From positions 62,001 through 126,000 of the forward strand of contig JAAYDJ010000037.1 in assembly GCA_012729335.1 (NCBI GenBank): a stretch of DNA of 64,000 nucleotides. The letters are read 5' to 3'. Positions 37,425 through 44,382 of this stretch are shown here, in pieces; position 1 is the stretch's first letter, and every line of letters starts with the position of its first letter. Both the position numbers and the translations under genes were made by a program. Below the pieces are notes generated by a model. The model did no database searches, was not told the origin of the DNA, and saw nothing but the letters and a program-made list of their open reading frames with translations. The stretch comes from Bacteroidales bacterium (GTDB taxonomy: Bacteria; Bacteroidota; Bacteroidia; Bacteroidales; Prolixibacteraceae).

Positions 37425-37557
37425 TAATTAAGGAGTTGGAGTTTAAGTGGACGTAGGTGAAGATGTAAGATTGCATCGGCTAATGAGCCGAAAAATCAGT
37501 AAGAACGGCATAAAGAATCGTCCTTGTTTGAGCGAGGAGCGAGCGAGACTGGACGAT
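37425..37557 (+). other. Hairpin-rich intergenic segment at the right end of the island
   Basis: The 262-bp gap after hsdR has no gene. It contains a 6-bp hairpin TCGGCT/AGCCGA (37476-37491), an inverted repeat ATCGTCC (37517-37523) with GGACGAT (37551-37557) enclosing repeated GAGCGAG words, and at 37425-37440 a stretch that is an imperfect inverse match of 29527-29542 on the left side of the island. It could be a structured RNA, an element remnant or a terminator region; I do not recognise it. Confidence 0.4.
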
Positions 37558-37668
37558 CTGGGATTTGCTGAAAAGCTCAGACCATTTTAGTTTTTATAGT
37601 TGGACACCCGTTTGAATCAAGCAGGCTACATCTTTTTTTCCTCATACTCGATTGGGGGTCAGGGGCAT

Positions 37669-39354
37669 TTACCGGCTTTGGATGTGCTGGTCGGGGGTGA
37701 CAGGCGTGGACCGGAGAAGAAAGAGGGTATCGAGGGCGTTTACCCTGGTGTGGGGGAGGAGGTATTCCAGGGTGAGGTTGTTAATCCAGACGTGGGAAAG
37801 GGGGGTGATCTCCGGGGGCGGGAATTCACCCGGGGGCATCCGGTCGACCACCTCGCGCGTGGTGAGCACCCAGTTACCGGGGGTACGCATCCTTCCGAAA
37901 AGTTCCAGATCGTTGACCAGCTGCCTTACCGGAGTTTTTGAGTAGAAGAAAAGCTCATGGGAGAAATAGTTGTAGTTGCCCAATTGTTCCTTTGGGCCGG
38001 CCTGGGTGTTGAAGATGGCGGCGGCTTTTACCGATGCCTGGTCATTGAAGATGTGAGGTGCCACGTGGCTGTTGATGAAAAGGTTGAGGGCGATGGCCAT
38101 GGCCAGGGAGGGGATCAGCAGGCGGGTGGCGGGGCTGCCTCCCTGTATCAGGGGGTGCAGGGCTGCCAGGAAGAAGGGTACTGTCAGGAGGCCCATCCAG
38201 GCCCGCTGAAAGGGAAACAGCCAAAAGAGCAGCGCCAGCAGAAGGATCCCGGTGAGGGCGGCCACACCGGTTTGCACCGGCAGAAGCCATCTGAAAAGGA
38301 GTTGTTTTGGCTCCCGGAGCAGGGCCGTGAGCATCCGGCCTGTCACCACAGAAAAGAGGGGCACCAGGATATAGATGTAATTGGGCAGTTTGCCGTGGGC
38401 CAGCGAAATGATGAGCAGGTACACCCAGATGCCCCAGAAAAGGAACCACCCGGGTTCATCCATGCGGCGCAGGAACAGCGCTCTCCATTGCAAGGCAAGG
38501 GCGGTAAGCAGCAGGAAGGTCCAGGGAGCGTACAGATAAAGGAGATTGGAGAGGTAAAAGAGATAGTTGGAGTCTTTGCTGACCAGGGTGCCCTGGATTC
38601 TCCCCACGTTATTGTCCCAGAAAAAAAACCGGATGCCTTCCATGCCGAACTGGTTATAGAGGCCGGCCAGAGCCGGGAGGATCAGGATTATGGGGATCAG
38701 CAATCCGGCATACCAGCGGAAGTCCAGGACTCTTTTTCCCTGGCCGGAAAAGAGCATACAGCCCAGGAGTGCCGTGGCGGGAACGGCGGCTCCCACCGGC
38801 CCTTTGGTGAGCATGGCCAGTCCCAGCCCGGTAAACCCCCACACCAGATGGTGTGTTTTCTTATTTTTCAGGAAGAGGTAAAACTGCCAGAGGCTGAACG
38901 TGACCAGGCTCTGCAACAGGGTGTCGGTATGGATGTCCATGTTATAGAGGAAGCTGATCTGGGAGCTGGCGGTGAGAAGGGCGGCCAGCACTCCGGTTTT
39001 CTGGTCATAGAGGGCGCTGCCCAGTTTAAAGGTAAAGAAGATTCCGGCGAAGGAAAAGAGCAGGAGGGGCAGTTTGAAGGCCAGGTCGGAGATGCCGAAA
39101 AGATGAAAAGAGAGTGCGCTGAGCCAGAAGAGAAGGGGAGGTTTCTGGACATAGGGTTCTCCGTGGATTTTCAGGTTGATAAACTCTCCGGTGTCGTAGA
39201 TTTCACGGGCCAGGGCGGCATATTTGCTGGCATCGCGGGTGACATGGACGAAAAGGCCGGCGGCATAGGCCGCTACTCCCGCCACCAGCAGGAAGAGAAG
39301 AATGCCCCGGCTACGGGGGGGCAATAAACGCGATATAATGGCCTGAATGCCCAT
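37669..39354 (-). CDS. ArnT-like membrane glycosyltransferase (GT39/GT83)
   Basis: About 561 residues with many transmembrane helices. The first periplasmic loop contains VTRDASKYAALAREIYDTGEF followed by GEPYVQKPPLLFWLSALSF, the D/E-containing signature of ArnT/PMT-type transferases, and LAMLTKGPVGA lies later as in the family. It moves a sugar from a polyprenyl-phosphate carrier to lipid A or another acceptor; the acceptor is unknown. A TACTTTTG -7 box at 39363-39370 (minus) fits a start at 39354. Divergent from argH. Confidence 0.85.
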   Translation of the reverse strand: MGIQAIISRLLPPRSRGILLFLLVAGVAAYAAGLFVHVTRDASKYAALAREIYDTGEFINLKIHGEPYVQKPPLLFWLSALSFHLFGISDLAFKLPLLLFSFAGIFFTFKLGSALYDQKTGVLAALLTASSQISFLYNMDIHTDTLLQSLVTFSLWQFYLFLKNKKTHHLVWGFTGLGLAMLTKGPVGAAVPATALLGCMLFSGQGKRVLDFRWYAGLLIPIILILPALAGLYNQFGMEGIRFFFWDNNVGRIQGTLVSKDSNYLFYLSNLLYLYAPWTFLLLTALALQWRALFLRRMDEPGWFLFWGIWVYLLIISLAHGKLPNYIYILVPLFSVVTGRMLTALLREPKQLLFRWLLPVQTGVAALTGILLLALLFWLFPFQRAWMGLLTVPFFLAALHPLIQGGSPATRLLIPSLAMAIALNLFINSHVAPHIFNDQASVKAAAIFNTQAGPKEQLGNYNYFSHELFFYSKTPVRQLVNDLELFGRMRTPGNWVLTTREVVDRMPPGEFPPPEITPLSHVWINNLTLEYLLPHTRVNALDTLFLLRSTPVTPDQHIQSR

Positions 39355-39454
39355 GGTCATGCCAAAAGTAACGCTTTTTCGTCACTTCCCGCTACAAGCT
39401 TCCGGGCCGGCAGGATGACCTCATTTTTGCTATCTTTGCTCAAAAAGCGCAGTC

Positions 39455-40804
39455 ATGAAGCTTTGGGAAAAAGGAATAAGTGCTGATGCGGCCATAGAGG
39501 CTTTTACGGTAGGCCGCGACCGGGAGCTGGACCTCTTGTTGGCCCCTTTTGACATTTTGGGGTCGATGGCCCATGTGATCATGCTGGAGTCGGTAGGGTT
39601 GGTGACGCGTGAGGAACTGGCCCGGCTCCACGCGGCCCTGCGGGAGATGTACGACCATGCGGCGGGCCCGGGAATGGTCATTGAGGAAGGGGTGGAGGAT
39701 ATCCATTCCCAGGTGGAACTGATGCTCACCCGGCAGCTGGGCGATACGGGAAAGAAAATCCACAGCGGGCGCTCCCGCAACGACCAGGTGCTGGTCGACC
39801 TGAAGCTTTTTATGCGTGACCGCATTGGGGAGCTGGCGGATAAAACCAACCGCCTGGCCGGGGAATTCCTCGCCAGGAGCAACCAATATAAAGAGATCCT
39901 GATGCCGGGGTATTCCCATTTGCAGGTGGCCATGCCCTCCAGCTTCGGCCTCTGGTTCGGGGCCTGGGCCGAAAGCCTGGCCGACGACCTCCTGTTCCTG
40001 CAGGGAGCCTTCCGGATCGTCAACCAGAACCCCCTGGGTTCCGCCGCCGGTTATGGATCTTCATTTCCGCTCGACCGGACCATGACCACCCGGTTGCTGG
40101 GATTCGAGGACCTCAGCTACAATGTGGTCTATGCCCAGATGGGACGCGGCAAGTCAGAACGGGTCGTCAGTTTCGCCCTGGCCAACCTGGCCGCCACCCT
40201 CTCCAAATTCGCCTTTGACGTATGCCTCTACATGAGCCAGAATTTCAATTTCGTCTCCCTGCCCGACGAACTGACCACCGGCTCCAGCATCATGCCCCAT
40301 AAGAAAAACCCCGACGTCTTTGAGCTGATCAGGGGCAAATGCAATAAAATTCAGGGATTACCCTACCAGCTGACCCTTATCTCCAATAACCTCCCCTCGG
40401 GATATTTCCGTGATTTGCAGGTGATGAAGGAGGTGTTGCTGCCCGCATTCGGGGAACTGGGCGAATGTCTCGACATGGCTCTGTATGCCCTGCAAAACAT
40501 CAGGGTCAACCCCTCCATACTCGACGATAAGAAATATGATTATCTCTTCACCGTGGAAGCCGTCAACCGGCTGGTACTGGCTGGGATGCCCTTCCGTGAT
40601 GCCTACAGGGAGGTGGGGCGCCAGGTCACCGAAGGGGAATTCTTTCCCGTGAAAACGGTGGAGCACACCCATGAGGGAAGCATCGGCAACCTCTGTCTGG
40701 AGGAGATCACCCGTAAAAAGGAGGAAGCCTTCGCCGGTTTCAGGTTTGAACAAAGCCGCCTGGCCATATATAAGCTGCTGAATTACCCTCTCCCTGCATC
40801 GTGA
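39455..40804 (+). CDS. argH: Argininosuccinate lyase
   Basis: 449 residues of the fumarase/aspartase superfamily. Motifs: KIHSGRSRNDQV near residue 110, MPGYSHLQVAMPSS with the catalytic histidine region, and the signature GSSIMPHKKNPD with the mobile serine. It releases fumarate and arginine from argininosuccinate. A TATCTTTG -7 box at 39431-39438 lies 16 nt upstream, but without a TTG at -33. No other arg gene is in the window. Confidence 0.95.
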   Translation: MKLWEKGISADAAIEAFTVGRDRELDLLLAPFDILGSMAHVIMLESVGLVTREELARLHAALREMYDHAAGPGMVIEEGVEDIHSQVELMLTRQLGDTGKKIHSGRSRNDQVLVDLKLFMRDRIGELADKTNRLAGEFLARSNQYKEILMPGYSHLQVAMPSSFGLWFGAWAESLADDLLFLQGAFRIVNQNPLGSAAGYGSSFPLDRTMTTRLLGFEDLSYNVVYAQMGRGKSERVVSFALANLAATLSKFAFDVCLYMSQNFNFVSLPDELTTGSSIMPHKKNPDVFELIRGKCNKIQGLPYQLTLISNNLPSGYFRDLQVMKEVLLPAFGELGECLDMALYALQNIRVNPSILDDKKYDYLFTVEAVNRLVLAGMPFRDAYREVGRQVTEGEFFPVKTVEHTHEGSIGNLCLEEITRKKEEAFAGFRFEQSRLAIYKLLNYPLPAS

Positions 40805-40822
40805 GAAATCGCCATCTCCCAA

Positions 40823-40878
40823 GATTCATCTCGCCTGATTCATCGCTCCTGGTTCATCTCCTCTGATTCATCGCTACA
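40823..40878. repeat. 14-nt tandem repeats after argH
   Basis: Four copies of an imperfect 14-nt unit around G(A/G)TTCATC, starting at 40823, 40837, 40851 and 40865. The argH-prfB gap has no gene. Confidence 0.6.
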
Positions 40879-40988
40879 TAGCGCGAAAGACCGCTTCAGG
40901 AGCCCATACCCCGCCTCTTATCGGGTCGCTGGCAGGAGAAGGTCAGGATTGCTCTGCGCCGGCTCCCGGGGCAACTCGCGGAGGTGGG

Positions 40989-42078
40989 TCAATCCCCGCC
41001 GAATTCCATCAGATAGGCTTTGATAAAACCGTCAAGTTCTCCGTCGAGGACGGCCTGGGCATTCCCCGTCTCATAGCCTGTTCGCAGATCCTTGACCATT
41101 TTGTAGGGTTGTAACACATAGGAGCGGATTTGGGATCCCCATTCGATCCTCTTTTTATTGGATTCGATTTCCTGGATTTTCTCCCTTCTTTTCCTCAGTT
41201 CGATCTCATAGAGCTGCGATTTGAGCAGGCGCAGGGCATTTTCCTTGTTGGTCAGCTGGGAGCGGCTTTCAGTATTTTCTATGATGATGCCGCTGGGGGC
41301 ATGGCGCAGGCGCACTCCCGTTTCCACCTTGTTGACATTTTGTCCGCCGGCGCCGCTGCTGCGGAAGGTATCCCAGGTGATGTCGCCCGGGTTGACTTCG
41401 ATTTCGATGGTATCGTCGACCAGGGGGGCCACAAAGACCGATGTAAAGGAGGTTTGTCTTTTGTTCTGGGCATTGAAGGGCGAAAGGCGCACCAGCCGGT
41501 GGACCCCATTCTCGCTCTTGAGGTAGCCATAGGCGTAATCCCCCTCGAACTCCACGGTACAGCTTTTAATACCGGCCTCATCTCCGGGCTGCATATCCAT
41601 CATTTTTACCGCATAGCCGTTTTGTTCTCCCCAGCGGGTATACATCCGCAGGAGCATGCTGGCCCAGTCGTTGCTTTCGGTGCCTCCGGCCCCGGCGTTG
41701 ATCCTGAGTACCGCTCCCAGGCGATCTTCCTCATTGCGGAGCATGTTGCGGGCTTCCAGTTTCTCAATGGCTTCCACCGCTTCGGCATAGGCCTGGTCCA
41801 CTTCTGCCGCGCCGGCCTCCCCGGCTTCATAAAACTCCCACAAAACCAGAAAATCATCGGTGATCCGGTTCACCTCTTCAAAGCCTGTGGTCCAGCTCTT
41901 TATGGTGCGGATCACCCGCATCTGGGTTTCCGCTTCCCTGGGATTGTTCCAGAACCCGGGATCCCGGGTCTTCAGTTCTTCTTCTTCGAGTTGTGTCAGT
42001 TTTCCATCGTAGTCAAAGATGCCTCCTCAGCGCGTTCCTGCGCTGTACAAGGTCACTGACCTGTTCCTTTAAGACCAT
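40989..42078 (-). CDS. prfB: Peptide chain release factor 2 (programmed +1 frameshift)
   Basis: Full protein 362 residues in two frames: 21 codons from ATG 42078 (MVLKEQVSDLVQRRNALRRHL), then an in-frame TGA at 42013-42015, bypassed by +1 shift to DYDGKLTQLEEEELKTRDPGFW. The main frame has the GGQ motif in SSGAGGQNVNKVETGVR and ends LMEFGGD. RF2 releases peptides at UGA and UAA, and low RF2 favours frameshifting, so the gene autoregulates. A TACCTTTG -7 box (42106-42113, minus) precedes it. Confidence 0.95.
42012..42027 (-). promoter_or_regulatory. RF2 frameshift signal
   Basis: On the minus strand AGGAGG (42022-42027), 3 nt, then CTT TGA C (42012-42018): the canonical slippery codon, weak stop context and internal Shine-Dalgarno-like stimulator with the same spacing as in E. 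coli prfB. Confidence 0.93.
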
Positions 42079-42209
42079 GTGTCTGATTTTTTAAATTCTG
42101 AGGGGCAAAGGTAACAACTTTTTGATAAGGCCTGCGGCGTGCCCTGGCCAGAAAGCCCGGAATGATGGGCCCTGCGCAGGTCACCGGGGGAGTGACCTGC
42201 CGGAATTGC

Positions 42210-42680
42210 TCAGCCGAGGGCCTCCTCGAGGTGCCGGTGAATCAAGTCGGGTTCAAAGCCCCTGCCCTGGGTAAAACGGATCACCTGGGCCATCTTCTGG
42301 TATTTCTCCACCTTTTTAAGCCCTTTGGCTTTCTCCTTCATGGTTTTGACCAGCAATGCCACATAGGCTTCATTATCAATAGAGTCCAGTCCGGCCCTGA
42401 TCTCCTTGTCGCCGATCCCTTTCATCTTCAGGTAATATCTGATCTTGACCCTTCCCCATTTGTTGATTTTGAATTTTTCGCCGGCGAAGCTGATGGCATA
42501 CCGTTCATCGTTGAGGAAGTTCTCTTTTTCCAGTTTGGCGATGATATGTTCTTCGGCCAGGGAGTTTGCCCCCAGCGCCCTGATCTTTTTGCGGATATCG
42601 GCCACACACTGTTCCGAGCGGCTGCAGAGGGCCGCCATTTTCCGGTAGATCTCAAGATCCTGTTTTTCCTCGTTTTCCAT
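42210..42680 (-). CDS. recX: Regulatory protein RecX
   Basis: 156 residues, helical RecX fold: AALCSRSEQCVADIRKKI, NDERYAISFAGEKFKINKWG (the family's signature region) and IRYYLKMKGI. It modulates RecA filaments. recA is not in the window. It lies downstream of prfB in the opposite reading order but on another transcript, with about 130 bp between. Confidence 0.88.
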   Translation of the reverse strand: MENEEKQDLEIYRKMAALCSRSEQCVADIRKKIRALGANSLAEEHIIAKLEKENFLNDERYAISFAGEKFKINKWGRVKIRYYLKMKGIGDKEIRAGLDSIDNEAYVALLVKTMKEKAKGLKKVEKYQKMAQVIRFTQGRGFEPDLIHRHLEEALG

Positions 42681-42848
42681 TTTGCCCGGTTGTCGGTGAA
42701 AAGGGAAGCGTGTCCATCACCACCCGATGGGATATTCCCGACGTTAAAATTAAGGATTATGTTCCTATCTACCAAAACGGAGGGAGTCTCTTCGGTCACA
42801 GACGTCAAAAATCGATTATATTTGCTGGTAACTAAAAAAACATGAACT

Positions 42849-43406
42849 ATGGGATTTCTGATTTTACTCGGACTGGTTGTTCTGGTTGTTTTCTGGGTGA
42901 TGGGCCTGTACAACCGGATGGTCCGGCTTCGCAACAACCGTCAGAATGCATTTGCCGACATTGACGTTCAACTGAAGCAGCGGCATGATCTGGTGCCACA
43001 GTTGGTGGAGGTGGTCAAGGGGTATGCCAAGCATGAGATGGAGCTTCTCACCCGGATCACGGAAGCGCGGTCGGCTGCCATGGGAGCTTCCACCATTGAC
43101 CAGAAAATTGCGGCTGAAAGCCAGCTCTCCTCGGCCCTTCAGGGATTAAAGGTGCAGGTGGAGGCCTACCCTGACCTCAAGGCCAACCAGAATTTTCTCC
43201 AGTTACAGGAGGAACTGAGCGATATCGAAAACAAGCTGGCTGCCGCCCGAAGGTTCTTCAATGCGGCGACCACCGAATACAACAACGCCATTGAAGTCTT
43301 CCCGGCCAACCTGATCGCCGGGCCTTTCGGATTCCGCAGGGAAACCCTCTTTGATCTGGGCACCGAAAGAGCCGAAGCCGAGAAACCCCCTAAAATCCAG
43401 TTTTAA
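42849..43406 (+). CDS. lemA: LemA family protein
   Basis: 185 residues with one N-terminal helix (LILLGLVVLVVFWVMGLYNRM) and the conserved helical bundle (RQNAFADIDVQLKQRHDLVPQLVEVVKG, RRFFNAATTEYNNAIEVFPANL). Role unknown, commonly paired with HtpX-type proteases as here. TATATTTG at 42817-42824 is a likely -7 box about 25 nt before the ATG. Confidence 0.93.
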   Translation: MGFLILLGLVVLVVFWVMGLYNRMVRLRNNRQNAFADIDVQLKQRHDLVPQLVEVVKGYAKHEMELLTRITEARSAAMGASTIDQKIAAESQLSSALQGLKVQVEAYPDLKANQNFLQLQEELSDIENKLAAARRFFNAATTEYNNAIEVFPANLIAGPFGFRRETLFDLGTERAEAEKPPKIQF

Positions 43407-43417
43407 CACCAGGGCAG

Positions 43418-44347
43418 GTGCAATACGTCGGAATACAATCTCAAATCAGGAAAAATAACCTGAACTCGGTGCTGATGCTGGTGGCCTTTCCCCTGCTTCT
43501 GCTGGGCATGGTTTACGTTTTTCTTTTTTTCTCCACTCCGCAGGGAGGAGGTGTTCCGGTGGGTTCCACCTTTGCGGGAGTGGCCCCCCTGGTGATTGCC
43601 GCCACCCTGATCTGGTTCGCCGTAGCCTGGTTCTTCCATACTTCCATCATACAGCAGGCGACCGGCTCCAGGCCTCTGGAGCGGAGAGAAAACAAACGGG
43701 TCTACAACCTGGTCGAGAATCTCTGTATTTCCACTGGAATGGCCATTCCCCGCATTTTCATCATCGAAGACGATTCCCTGAATGCCTTTGCCAGCGGCAT
43801 CAGCGACCGCACCTACGCGATCTCCCTGAGCCGGGGGATCATCAACCAACTGGAAGATGACGAACTGGAGGGGGTGATCGCCCATGAGCTGACCCATATC
43901 CGGAACAGGGATGTCAGGCTGCTGATCATTTCGGTCATTTTTGTGGGGATTTTTTCCTTCATTGCCAACATGGTTTTCAGGAGCGCCCGTTTCGGGAGTT
44001 TCGGGAACCGGGGGAAAAACAACGCTCCCGTATTGCTGGTGGCCCTGGCGGTGTCAGGGGTAGCCTATCTGATCAGCCTGGTGTTGCGGTTCGGGATCTC
44101 CCGTTCGCGCGAATACATGGCCGATGCCGGTGCCGCGGAGATCACCCGCAAACCTTGGGCCCTGGCGGGAGCCCTGCGGAAAATCTCAGGCGACCCCCTC
44201 ATTGAGGCGGTTAAAAGCAGGGATGTTTCACAGATGTTCATCGAGAATCCACAATTGGTCAATAAGGAGTTTTCCATTGACCGGGTTTTTGCCACCCATC
44301 CGCCCATTGAAAAGCGGATCAGATTACTGGAGCAATTCGCAGGATGA
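43418..44347 (+). CDS. M48 family metalloprotease (HtpX-like)
   Basis: 309 residues starting at a GTG 11 nt after lemA. Two N-terminal helices, the zinc motif IAHELTHIRNRD (HExxH), two further helices (SVIFVGIFSFIANMVF, LVALAVSGVAYLISLVL), and the third ligand region SREYMADAGAAEI. A membrane quality-control protease. Co-transcribed with lemA. Confidence 0.92.
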   Translation: MQYVGIQSQIRKNNLNSVLMLVAFPLLLLGMVYVFLFFSTPQGGGVPVGSTFAGVAPLVIAATLIWFAVAWFFHTSIIQQATGSRPLERRENKRVYNLVENLCISTGMAIPRIFIIEDDSLNAFASGISDRTYAISLSRGIINQLEDDELEGVIAHELTHIRNRDVRLLIISVIFVGIFSFIANMVFRSARFGSFGNRGKNNAPVLLVALAVSGVAYLISLVLRFGISRSREYMADAGAAEITRKPWALAGALRKISGDPLIEAVKSRDVSQMFIENPQLVNKEFSIDRVFATHPPIEKRIRLLEQFAG

Positions 44348-44382
44348 GGTTGCTGCAGTTGTTTAATACGAAGCGAATATTT

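Noticed and set aside
40989-42078. prfB as a truncated or broken gene
   Set aside because: The early TGA is the canonical programmed frameshift site with all known signals, and the joined protein has normal length.
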